A stretch of DNA of 64,000 bases, taken from Gyrodactylus bullatarudis. Its lineage: Eukaryota > Platyhelminthes > Monogenea > Gyrodactylidea > Gyrodactylidae. Under the pieces are notes generated by a model. That model was not told where the DNA came from and did not search any database. It saw nothing but the letters and a program-made list of their open reading frames with translations. The stretch is taken from assembly GCA_012064415.1 (NCBI GenBank), contig SSNU01000045.1, forward strand, positions 86,121 to 150,120, in the 5' to 3' direction. The translations under genes and the position numbers were made by a program. Below, piece by piece: positions 22,063-35,700 of this stretch (position 1 is the stretch's first letter; each line of letters opens with the position of its first letter).

Positions 22063-23749
22063 TGAAAAAGCTTTTATTTAATAAAATAGCATTTCATTCA
22101 AAGTTTATAACAGTTATAGGGAGTTTTCTATTTACGCTATTCATGAGTAACATCATGTAATAAATACCTTAAAACTCTCAAAAGCTACAGGAACCATGCT
22201 GGAAAAAAACAATAGATTTTTCTTAATTTACGTATTTCATTTAGTATGAAAGTGAATTTGAATTATTTTGGAATTCTGGAGGGACCAACTCTAATCATCA
22301 GTAGTATCACCTTAAAAATGATATAATTTTAAAGGGTCGATGAAAAATAATTTCGAATTCTCAAAAAATTGTAAAAGATACAGAATAAAATGTATCCATT
22401 TTAAATATATCAGGGAGGATCTATTACACGATTTGAGTAGTTTACACTTTGAATCGAATCCAAGATTAGGTAATCAAGAATTTCAGTCGGAATGAAATGG
22501 ATGGACATTAGGATCTATACAAGTATGGTTACTATTGGAGTCCAAATGATTATTATGTTAATCAGAAAATTCATCGCGTAAAAAGGACTATCAATAATTT
22601 AGATGTAGTAATGAGTTTTATTTCATACAAAACATAAAATATAATACTGTACTACTGTATATTTTTAATTAGCCATTTATGTTTACTATGGTTACTTTAT
22701 TAGGAATCCTTTAATCATGTTAAGTCCTATAATCTTTGAAAATTCATAATGAAACATTAGAAGAATTTAATCCCATTTTTCCTAAAATCATCGAAATTTT
22801 CCTAATTTTCCTCCAACATGTGAAAGAAAATTCAATTTTTACTATGAGCCCAATATTTATTCAAAATGTTGCAAAACAAATTTCAAAAATCGTCGTAGTA
22901 AAAATTCATTGAAAAAAATCTTAGCGCGTGTTCAAAAATCGAACTATAAAGATTAATGATTGTACAAATAAGAGAACAGAGAAAGATTGTTTAATGTGCC
23001 TGGGACTCAGAGTAGAGGGGTCCGAATGAGAGGTGGAGAGATACCACTACGTCACACCGAGATTTTGTATTTCAGAAAAAACTCGAAAACCTATGGTTTA
23101 ATAGGAAAAACTGCTTAGTTTTCGATAATCTTCAAAATGATTACAATGATGGTGCACAAGTGTAAACAGAATTCAGGAATATTTATTCACAGAAAGTCAA
23201 GCCAAAAAAACCTACAACATCAATAGGTAGTAGAAGATGCTCATACTGTCCGAAAAAGGTCGCTCTACTCATAAATAGTAGAATTGTAGGATTGTACCTC
23301 TATGCTTCTATGACGAGAAAAAAATATTTCTCTTATTAATTCAGTGAACTAATAAAAATTTGAATAAAATTAATTTACGAAAATAATAATATTTTTATTA
23401 TAATGCTCATAAAACCCTCGTTTTTATTTTGAGCGCCGGGTTTTCCAGTCATACATTTCTTAAAGAGTTCAGTGTAATAGTTTTTCAATACACAGCTATA
23501 TATATGTATATCACTTTGTACAATTTATTCATGAATAAATAGAAGTATATGCTATATGATGTTATGAATACACACCAGGGAGATAGAAAATTACGGATTA
23601 GCCAATCATAATGGGGGAATGTTTCATTAAGGAAAAATAGGGAATATTTATTCACTCCAGCCAATCGGAATTAAATTAAACTGATAAGATACTGAATCTC
23701 TATGTATTACTCAAAATTATAACTCAAAATAGAAATAAACTAATATTTT
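22063..23749. other. upstream region of the Orthopedia-like gene
   Basis: No coding exon recognised. A TATA-rich stretch (ctatatatatgtatatcac) lies near 23500. In the translation-start frame a TAA stop lies 9 bases upstream of the ATG at 23750, supporting that start. Cis-regulatory sequence is expected here but cannot be assigned from a single sequence. Confidence 0.4.
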
Positions 23750-26700
23750 ATGCAATCACAGATTCGAGGATTATCATGTCCAATGTTTAATTCTTCATTT
23801 GATATGACTACTTCAACTCATCACCATCTGAATAACCAGAGTCATCCACATCATGTCAGCTTACCGAGTCCATTTCGGAGTGGAAATGATTTTAACTCGA
23901 CATTTTGCTCCTCAAGTATACACGATAACCTGAATAGTTCATTCCATATGAATAGCAATCTTGTGAATGAGAATAGCTTATTACCGGACTTAAATGAGAA
24001 CAATCCTATGACATCAGTTATGGCAGCAGCTTTTCTTCGGAATGATTACGTTTCAGCTAGCCATTGTGAGTGCAAGAAAATTTTTATTATTAAAATATTT
24101 TTGAGTAGTGAATTACATATCATATCATTGCTTTTTAAAGCTATACTCGATGAATTTGGCAATTTATGATACGAAAAAAAATTTTTTTTGAAAGAAATGG
24201 AAAATATTTTTAATTTAGAGCTGGTGCGATTTTTAAATTTTTTGTTGAATTCAAAGTGTGAGTGGGATCAAAGGTTATTTTTCAGAACCCTTATTAGACA
24301 AGAAAACCAAGAAAGGTCACCAATATTTTAGGAAACACTCCATTTTCATGCAAAAGTCTATTTCCCATTTCTCGATCATTTTCACTGCTTGAAGAATTAT
24401 AAATTAATCATCTGTCAAGACGAAATAAAAAATGTCTTCAATTTTTTCCAAAAAATCTTCAGAAAACTTGAGAGATTGATGAAAAAAATGGGATTTTTGT
24501 AAAAATTCATCTAGAATCGCTATATTGTTTTTATTTTGGTGACCAGAGATAATTTATCTCTAATTCGATGCAGATAAGTCACAAATCTTAGTGCGAATCT
24601 AATTTATAAGCTATTCAAACATGAATGGCATGAGACTCCTCAGGTATACATTGTGTAATTTTCAACCCCATATTGTTACAAAATTTTCTGATATAAATAT
24701 CAATTCTAAGCATGTGTATATGTTCAATATTGAAGCATGTGTCAGAAATACTTTACCATTATCTCATTAAGTTATAAAAATCTAGAATTTTTCAAATCGC
24801 CGCTCAATTTAATTTCTATCAGAAGTACTCTCACGAGTTGTTCGAAGAAAAAAATTCCACCCTAGCCCTGTATACACTGTACAGTGGGTATAGACTTTTT
24901 AATTATAATATGTTTAATTTCATTTTCCCTGGGTGAGAATGTTGTTCAGTGTAGATATTTTATTCGAATTATATAAATTTTTATCAAAAATTATTTTCTA
25001 TTAAAGTGATAGTGTCAAAGTTCATTTTTTAGTAAAAAATTTCTCAAATTTGATATCATTACTTTCAGGTAGTCATGGAAGATTTACAGGTTTTTGATAG
25101 AATTAATTTATTCGTCGGACTTATTTTACTTATACTATATTGAAAATTATTAAGAGAATATTAATATTTTAGCTTCTATCTTGAGAAAAATGGCCAAAAT
25201 CAAATTCAGCAAATTTTTCATCACGTTAATTTTAATACAAAATCATTGTTTCCATTGCAACCAGCTCTTAAATAGGTTTTGGTACATATGTTTCATACAT
25301 CATTCAAATTCTCCTGAAGAGATTCAGATTCGAAAATTTGCAAAATCTATCTCTAATGCTCAGACCACTGGACTATCTAGCTTGCTCTTACTTTTAATGA
25401 TTCAACACCTTTTCACAATTAAGAAAGAAAATTTACATTATTGATCATTTAAAAGAAATATTTTGGAACGAGATTTAGTAGAAATTTTAAAATTAAGGAT
25501 TACTTTTAGAAGGATTCGAAAACATGACAACTTTATAGATTTTAAATTATTAATTAACATTTTGTATTTCACCTGAAAAATTAAGACCCGATTGATACAA
25601 TTTATTCAATAATTTCAGTACTGAATTGTCTTGGAAACTCATCAAATGGACAGTTTACTGGAACTAAAAATCCTCAGAATCCACAAGATCAGACATCAAA
25701 TTCCTTTGATAATTTTCCAAGTTTTAACAATTCAAAGCCATACAACTACCAAGAGTATAACCAAGGTCCAAATCACACTAACATTGGCGATTTAGAGACA
25801 TCAACATATCGTCTTACTAGCCAACTTGATAATGAAACCAGTGCTGGAATAAATTCCTCATCGAGTGATCGAATTTCACCGAATTACATGAACCAGTTCC
25901 TTCAACAAATGGCATCAATCAACTCATGCGAAAATACTAATCAAACAACAACAAATTCTTCAAACAAATCAGAGTCTTACGAATCAAGCCCAGGGGTAAG
26001 TTGGTTCTCGGTTGAAATTCAAATTTAAACTTCGAAGTTTTGAGAAAACTAAAGAAGTAAAAGAAAGAGCAGTTTGGGCCTTCAAAGAAGATTTTTTGAT
26101 CTTCTAGTTGAAGATGAGAATTTATGATTTTTATAAAATTCTAATGTATTTCAAAGATAAATGTTTTTTCAGACTTAGATTTTAATGTGTACGTCATTAA
26201 TGGAGAGCTTTTTGATCAAAATATGGTAATTTTATGAGTTGGAAAGTCAGGAAACTTTTTTGAATTCCATAATGAAATGAGCCAATGAGTTGTGGAAATT
26301 ATAAAAAATCAGTCTGGCCAATCAGTTAAAGTATACCTTTTGAATGGGTAACCGAAATTAGATTTTTAAAAAAATCATTAATTTCCAGATTCATTGAGAA
26401 TAGCTTTATATTCCAAAATCACATTAAGTACTGGAGCTCAAATGTGAAGCTTTGGAATATCGAGAAATAATAACCTATTTAAAGGAAAAACAAAACCTCT
26501 TCTTGACTATAACGTTGTTCGCTTGCTACCTGACTATGTTATCTTCTGGCTTGTATTGGTCTATCTGTAGAAAAAGAAAGGTGTAGTATTTCTTAAAGAA
26601 TAAGGATTATAAAAATTACAGTGATTGTTATAGCAATCAGAATAATTTGAGTAATAAATCTGATAATATAATTCATCACTTGAAAGAAAATTAAAATTAA

Positions 26701-29700
26701 GATTAGAATAAAAAAAAATTTAGATTTCCTTAGATTACATGTATTCGAAATATTGTGTGAGTCCTAACTATTTTTATCAGGATAATCTAAATTTTTTTTT
26801 ATTCTAATCTTAATTTTAATTTTCTTTCAAGTGATGAATTATATTATCAGATTTATTAATCAAATTATTCTGATTGCTATAACAATCACTGTAATTTTTA
26901 TAATCCTTATTCTTTAAGAAATACTACACCTTTCTTTTTCTACAGATAGACCAATACAAGCCAGAAGATAACATAGTCAGGTAGCAAGCGAACAACGTTA
27001 TAGTCAATCTATGCCGAACAGCTCACTGAAGAACTACTTGGTTAAAAACCTCTCCTATTTTAAATGAACTTGAAATCTAGACTAGAAGCCCTAAATTAAG
27101 ATTTTACCCATTACAGTTTTGGCAAAAAGATCAATAAAATCCATTATTTACCAGTTTACTCAGGGAAAATACAGAGCAAAGGAATAAAAGAGATTTTCAT
27201 GATGCTGATGCATTAAAACAGAAAAATACAATTTTCCTTTCTTTTGCCTAGTCCTCAGCTAGTTCTGTCGAGGAGAAAAATAATCAATGACTAATAACTC
27301 AAGTCAGTGAATGATGGAATCAACAAGAGAAAAGAAATGTACATTTTTTAAAAATTCCAAATTTTATTTTTGTTGACAGTCCTAATCTTCGGATAGATTT
27401 GGGCTTAATCTTCCCCTGAAATATTTATTAAAAGTTGAAGTTTTTGATGTCAATTTATCTGCTGTTCGTTTCATTGAGCATTTCAATTCTTAAGAAACCT
27501 ATATTAAGGAATCTTAGGATTACGATCAGATATCAATTATCATTATATTATTCTGGCATCTTAAATCATCAAAATTCCATTGATTTCCAAGTTGCATGGA
27601 CAAAGGAGTATTTGCAAAATTGGTGACTCGGACCTTCCCATTTGCAGATATGGTGACAGTGGTAGGCCAAATTACAATCTCAATTACTTTATTACATTGG
27701 GTTTGAGGACCCCTAAAATTAAATTCATTTTAGTTTCCTTTTTGCAATTTAAAATACATTGCATTTATGGTCTGTTTTTCCTGTGTTGAGATTTAGTAAT
27801 TGCAGTCATGGTTAGTCCTCCCTGTGCTGAGTGAATTTATTTTGCAATTATGGTTACAATCTTGTAAAATCTGTTTTTGGTAGCTGATTATTTACTCAAA
27901 TTTAAATCAAGTTAATTTTTCGAACAAATTAAAATTATCATAAATTCTTATAGAAGAATTACTCACTACTTGAAAGTAGTGGTCGTATTTTTTCGTTTAC
28001 AATTTTTTTAATTTTTTCGATTCGATCTAAGTAAATACATATCAGTACTTAGGAATAGTCCTGAATAATACAATTAAAAACTTAATCAGCTACCAAAAAC
28101 AGATTTTACAAGATTGTAACCATAATTGCAAAATAAATTCACTCAGCACAGGGAGGACTAACCATGACTGCAATTACTAAATCTCAACACAGGAAAAACA
28201 GACCATAAATGCAATGTATTTTAAATTGCAAAAAGGAAACTAAAATGAATTTAATTTTAGGGGTCCTCAAACCCAATGTAATAAAGTAATTGAGATTGTA
28301 ATTTGGCCTACCACTGTCACCATATCTGCAAATGGGAAGGTCCGAGTCACCAATTTTGCAAATACCCCGCAAAAATAATTCAAATTTTAATTTGTTATTC
28401 TATCATCTCATTCATTAAGCTTGAAACTTCACTTGCTGAAATCAACTTACGTTTGAATTTTTCTCCAGTCCAGACTACCATCAAGTTAAATGAATGAAAA
28501 TGATGGCATATTCTATTTGGAGATATATCTTCTCTTGTGGATGTTTGAAATATTCTTACATTTTAAATGTATTGTATGGGTTTGAATAAAACAATCATGG
28601 ATTAATAAGTATCTTGAGGATTACAATAGAAGAAAAAGCTCAAAACGGAAATTCCGTACGTGAGAATTGCTCAAGAATTAAAATCTTCTAGTGATATCCT
28701 GAATTGATATATTCAATAGAATATATTTCGATAAAATTAATTTATTATAAAATTAAAGCATCGCTGTAGGAATATTTTCTTTACTTTGATTCGAAATTAA
28801 CGGTGAAAAATTTTTAATATTGTTAACTTGTATTTTTATTTAAAATAACTCATGAGCTATTACCTACATAAATAGAATTTCATTGAGAAAAGTCAAGCAG
28901 GTTTATCTTGGATCATCCAATGAGCCAGTAATATTGCTTTATTGCAACACTCAATGAGAATAGACTCACTTCAGGAGTTTTCGTGTCATAATTTTGCGAA
29001 ATTTGTTGATTTCTAATTTGTTTGATTTCTAATAAATCCTTCACTTTGTTAATAATTTAGGAAATAAATCTCAAAATTCGAGAAATTAAAAGGCTTTGTT
29101 AAGACTATGAAAATTTCTAATCCTGAATTGAGACTTCTTATACAGTGCACTGCGGAACTCATAGATTCCAGAGAACAAGACGTATCAAGTGTTGAAATTC
29201 AGCCAATAATATTCATGTTTCGTAAGGATAGTTGCAAATAGTTCGTTAAATTTGTTACCGAGTTTCAGGAATAACATGTTAGAGATCTTAATATGAATTT
29301 CTTCTAATCATCAGTTAATTATAAAATATGGCGTGCAGGTAGTCTCAAGACTATCGAGAGTACAAGATTAACAGTAACATTTAAATTTTTACCAAGAATA
29401 AAAAAGTTATTTTGTTAGCAACTTAAATTACTCAAACATCTACTCATGTTTAAAATTTGTATCAAGTCTGACTATATTCAAGATCAGAAGATCTTAAAAA
29501 CATAAACAGCTATTCTCTATGAATTTGGGAATTCATGATTTTTACAAAAATCTCATTTTTTCATCAAGGTATCGAAATTTTTGAAAGATCATTTAGTAAC
29601 TGATTCTAAATTTAAACTTTAACTGATTTGAGGAAAAAAAATTCTGAAAAAAATTTTTTTTGGAAAATTTTAGAGACACTTTAGAATTCGAAATGACGCG

Positions 29701-32700
29701 ATTTTTTAAATTTTTTAGAGCTTTGAGTTGAAATTTTTTGTTGATTTCTAGTTCTGAGAGGAGTCAAACGTTATTTTTCAGGATCATCACTAGATAAAGA
29801 AAATATTTACTCTTATACATTAAACACACCATTTACGTGCGAAAGTATTTTTCGATCATTTATACTGCTTGGAAATTGATGAACTAGGGTGATCCAAGAT
29901 CATTTCAAAATGACGGGTTTGATCAAAAAAAATGAATGAGAGTAAATATTTTCTTTGTCTAATGATGATCCTAAAAAATAACGTTTGATTCCTCTCAGAC
30001 CTTGAAATAAACAAAAATTTTCAACTCAAAGTTTAAAAAAATTAAAAAATCGCGCCATCTCGAATTCTAAAATGTCTCTAAAATTTTCAAAATAATTTTC
30101 TTTCAGAATTTTTTTCCTCAAATCAGTAAAAGTTTAAATTTAGAATCAGTTACTAAAAGATCTTTCAAAAATTTAGATACCTTGATGAAAAAATGAGATT
30201 TTTGTGAAAATCATAAATTCCCAAATTCATAACTTTAAATTATTCTATACAAAACAAAAAAAAAGTTTGTTTATTAACTCGATGACTTTACAAAGTGGAA
30301 AAAAGTTAATTTTCTGACATTGCATGCATCTTGAGTTAATTTCCTTGTTTAGAAAATTGAGCGATAACGAAAAGCATCATCACCGCGTGTCCCTGGAAAG
30401 GAAAATAAACTAAATTCTACATTGTAATCCATACTTTTTTGTAAGCTGATAAGGCTAGAAAGAATAATAATCAATATATCGATATATAGACCAGATTAAC
30501 AAACTCTACATTTTTGCTAGCCTTAATCTGATATGGAAATCTTTGCGTGTACTCATTGTTAGTCTTCTTTTGCTGGATGGAGAAATGAGGCAGACAAAAA
30601 CGCCATGCACAGATGCTATATTCAAGGAGAAAAGTTTTTCTCTTTCTAAAAAATCTTGATTTCAAGTGTCAAGTGAATTCTGGCATCTGATTTTGATAAC
30701 ATCTTTTACATTGATAGGCTTTCAATTTAACTGACTTTCCACTTTATTCATAGTTTTACATGAAAAACTTCAATTTCTTACATTCACCAATTATTTTCTC
30801 TGGATTTAATCCACCTAGATTTTTTGAATTCCATTGTAAAACTAAAAAAGGTTATGCGTGATATAAAGATAGTTATGGTTATAAAAATGTTAGCGAAAAT
30901 TAAGTATTTTTTTCATGATGATCAGAAATTTTTCACGTACGTCCAAAAATCTACTTAAAATTAGATCTAAAATATATTAGGGCCATGTGTACATTTCATA
31001 AAGAATCATTAGTGGCAATACTTTAATGATGATACAAGTTAAGAATCCATTCTCTGAGAAACTTTAAGAGACACTTAACTTCAGTCTAGATTTTTCAATC
31101 TCTGATTTTTAACGTAGAAGCTTAGATGAATTTAGTCTAGCAAGAGATTTTTACTAAAACAAAAATTTGGGCAAAAATTAATTCTGAAAAGAAGTAGGAA
31201 TAATAAAAGATCGCATAAAAGAATTGAAGAATCTCAAAAAGAAAATGAAAAAATCATTATTTAATTCCTAGAGTATTTTGAACACAACATATCCAAGAAA
31301 ACCCTCACCTGTCAATACAAAATCTCCAGGGAAAAATTCTTCATGTATCTTCCCATCAAATCAACTATTCAATGACCTTAATTCTACTGCTGAGAGTTAT
31401 GATGACCTAGAAAGGCTTATCAAGAACTCTACAAATAAGGTTTGTTTTTACTATACTTTGGGGAGTATTCTTTTAATCAATTATTTTCTGTTATCGTTAT
31501 TAGAGCAAGCAAGAAGAAATTTCCTATCAAGATTATCACATATCAGAAGTTATGTCCCCAAAGTCCTCTTGTAGTAGTGACAATCAATCCCTATCAAATA
31601 CCTCCCTCATAACAGCCAATGCTAATGGTTTAATTAATCTCAACGGTTCATCCTCCGCAGCAAACCTGGCCAAGCATAAACGACATAGAACAAGATTCAC
31701 ACCAGGCCAACTAAATGAATTGGAGAGGGCATTTTCCAAAACTCATTATCCAGACATTTTCATGAGGGAAGAGTTGGCCCTTAGAATTGGTCTCACTGAA
31801 TCTCGAGTTCAAGTGAGTCTATTGAAGTAAAATAATGTTTCTAAATGCAGTATAACGTAATATGTAGAAACTGAGTTTCTACATTGACCATTTTTTCAAT
31901 TTTATTTATTTCCCCCTTATGACTAAATAAGTAACAAATAAGAAAATATTTATTTCAAAATTTCACAAATATAGTACAAAAATTGATTAGTAACACAAAA
32001 ATTTTGAATCTATTTGTTTTTACAACTCAAACTTTTGTGGCATCGTGAATTGCATAGAATATTTCTCTTCAAACAGGAACATCTGTTATTCACGCAGCCT
32101 GAAGTACAATCACATCTCAGCATGCCCTGTCCGTCAGACCGAGAATTGAGTTTTGAAGCTGATCGAACTGATAATTTTGAGTCTGGAACATCTGGGATAT
32201 TTTCATCAAGAGTTATCACAAGAATAATTTTACAATTTTTTGATAAAGATGGAATGATTAGATATTTATTTTTCGATTGAGTAAAATTTTACAATTCTGA
32301 AATGAACATATAAATAAGCATTGCAATATTTATTCCTTATTTAGTCATAAGGGGGAAATAAATAAAATTGAAAAAATGGTCAATGTAGAAACTCATTGAC
32401 CATTGAGATGAACAGTGTATACACTGATTAAAGTTTCTACATTGGTCGTAACAGATACAAAAATTAAAAACAATCTCAAGACTCGAAGTTCTCTCTCCTT
32501 AATGTAAGACCTCTAAGTCCTGTCTGATTTATGAAGAAATCATATTGTTCTTTCAACCGTATCTTACATCTTTATGTTGCTCGTACTCTTAGGTCCCAAA
32601 TGTCAAGTCATGCAAAAATCTTGGCTGATCTCGAGCCTAAATTGAAAAGAAATTCAGGAATTATTTTTTTCTAAGCTCAGCAAGTTTGAGTTCAAAGGAA

Positions 32701-35700
32701 CTAAGAAAGATCATATTGATCCTCATCGAAGAAGAACGTTGACTTACTGAAGAAAAGAGATAACTGGATCCTACTTATTATAGCAGGCATCATTTTGTCC
32801 TTTTATACCCGATTTCGGTAGCTCTATTTATGACTTATAAGTTAGGACGAATAAAAATCCTTTTTTGCTATTTTTTATATACTCATCAAACAAGCCTTTC
32901 ATTGTTAAATTAAGTTTAGTAAATTTTTCATCCTGATAATTCTAACACAAAATTATTGTTACTATTATAACCAGTACATAAATAGGTTTTATACAGGTAA
33001 AACTATAGAAAGTAAATACAAGTTAGCAAGGACAAATACATTTATTGTTAATCTGTAAAAATATTTTTTAAATAATTTTTTCTACTTCATTATAAATTTT
33101 TCGAGCTGATTAAATTTGATGGATGACAGAAAAAATCGGGAAAATATTTTCCCTGTATTAGCGTTTCATATCAATCATAAATCGTGGTTTTTTTTGAAAT
33201 ACAAAAACTCGATAAAATTGTTTCACATTAAGAGCACTCTCCGATAGTCATTAGGTGTTACTGAAAAAGAATTCTTTTTTACAAACAAATGACAAAACGA
33301 ATGAGTGAACATCACGCATCCCGAGTGATCATAAATACACGGCCAGATTATAATGAAATATGATGATACAATGAGAATATTTTTCTCCATTGAAAAAAAT
33401 TCATAAAATTTAGAGAATTTTTTTCATGATTCGCAATCAATCTTTTGTCTATTGGATAGACTCTATCCTATGGTTTGTGAATAGGCTGATTAAGAATCTG
33501 CAGTTTTTTTGGTTCAGGAGTTATCGATCAAAAAAATAGGTAGTTTTTTAATCCAAAAACAGGCTATATTTGTAGCTTTAGCAGATAGAGTTCAGGAAAT
33601 TGCATATTTGAATTCTAGAGGTATAATTACTCGTTATCTTACTTTTTATCTATAACCCTGGGAAGTAGGTTTTCAAAAAAAGGTTTTAAACAAAAATTAA
33701 TTTTTCAAAAAAAATCAACTCTCTTAAAATTAGTATAGCGCGAGTTTAACGAATGATAGAGCCAAGATCTTTGCGTATTCCAGGAGATTAATAAATTCCC
33801 TATCGAATGGGAGGTAAACGAAGTACTTTCTGATGCTTGAATGAATAATAACGAGTTGGTAAAATGATGTGTGATAGAATTATCACTGTGGGCCTTTAAG
33901 GGTTAAGAATTTTCTTGGGCATTCTTGATCAAAATTTTCTATTCTTTCGATTGAGACTACTCTCAACTCCGACAGGCTTCATCTTTAGGTGCAAAATCGG
34001 ACAATTTGAGAAGTGGTTTTTAAATAGAATTTCAAATTCTTCAGCAAATAGCAACAGTGAAGAGAAAGATGAAATAGCTCACATAGGGCACAATAGTTGA
34101 AGGTAAAAATTATCATTACTAACGATTCATTATTAGACTTTATTTTGCAAAATTACTTAAATCGCCCATCGATATGAAAAAACTAATCTTCAAGTATTTA
34201 AATATAATCCCACCAAATTTCGCTTCAAAATACCTTTCCATGCTTCTGGAATAAGATAAACAAAATTGTGAAAATTTAGAACGTTTTTTATTGTTTTATA
34301 TTCATAATTTTAACTTGAATTCACACTTTTTTTTACATAAAGTTGTAAAACTGACTTAAATACTATTAAAATTGTTTTTTCAATAGCTCAAAACGAAATT
34401 TCTATTATTTTCATGAATATTGATAGCTCAAAAAACGTTTTGAATTTAAAAAGTTTCACAATTTTGTTTTTCTTATTCCAGAAGCATGGAAAGGTATTTG
34501 AAGTGAAATTTGGTGGAATAATATTAAAACACTTGAAGATGAGTTTTTTTCATATCGATGGGCGATTTAAGTAATTTTGCAAAATTTCGTCCAAGTCTAT
34601 TAGTCCTCCTGGTGTAGTTAGTGAAATCCATACATAATTTCATAGACACATATTCGTTACATGTTCAAAGGAGTATTTGCAAAATTGGTGACTTTGACAC
34701 TGGCATTTGCAGATATGGTCACAGTGGTCAAAATACACTTTTGATTACTTTTTACCATTGGATTTGAGGACCTCTAATATTTAATGCAAATTTAAATTGA
34801 AAATTAGGTTGAAATTTGTGATATGTGATAGAAATATCACTGTGGAACTTTAAGGGTTAATAATTATTATAATAATTGCAGCTATGGTTAGTCCTTTCTG
34901 TGCTGAATAATATTTATATTGCAATTTTCGTTACAATATTGTAAAATCAGTTTTTGATAGCTGTTCTAGTTTTTTTCATAAGTATTTTCATTCAGGATTA
35001 TTCCTAGGTAACTGATTTGTATTGACTAGAATCAGAAAAGTTGTATTTTGGCCTACCACTGTCACCATATCTGCAAATGGGAAGGTCCGAGTCACCAATT
35101 TTGCAAATTCCCCATTGTGCTTCAAAAGAGTTTTATTTTCTTCGTTAGATATTTTAGAAATCATTAGAATACTTGACCAAAAGTATTCAGAGCCATATTT
35201 CTACTATCCTAATATTGAATTGGCGCCAAATTCTCATTTTTCGAACTTTTTGAGCTAGGAAGTCTTATTGACTTCAAAGTGGAAAGACTTCATGGTCGAA
35301 AGAAGTTTCTTCATTGAGTTTTTAGAAGACCCAATACTTCTGATGAAACTGAAAATATAAAAATTTCATTGATTTTCAAGTAGTGAAAATGAGGTCAATC
35401 CTTTGGCACCGGCGAAATTTCTTAAATTATTTTCTTCAATTGGTTTCTTCTTAAAGTTTACGTTAAAAACTTTAATCATGGACTTTAAAAAAATCGAGAT
35501 TTATTCTATTTGGCTGCGAAATTTACTCGATTGTTAATTCTTGAATGCCTCGAATCTCTCTCCGATTTGTCTTAACGTATTATACGCCATAGCATCATAC
35601 ACAAACGAGAAGATAAAAAGTAACATCACGCATCCCAAGTACTCGTTAGTAGATGTAGGAATGAAAAAAAATTCAATTCAAATTCAACTGATATTGATGA

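Noticed and set aside
27435..28497. Several 60-70-codon frames mirrored on both strands
   Set aside because: They arise from the two arms of the fold-back MITE 27605-28378 and its flank; identical peptides on opposite strands show the repeat, not genes.
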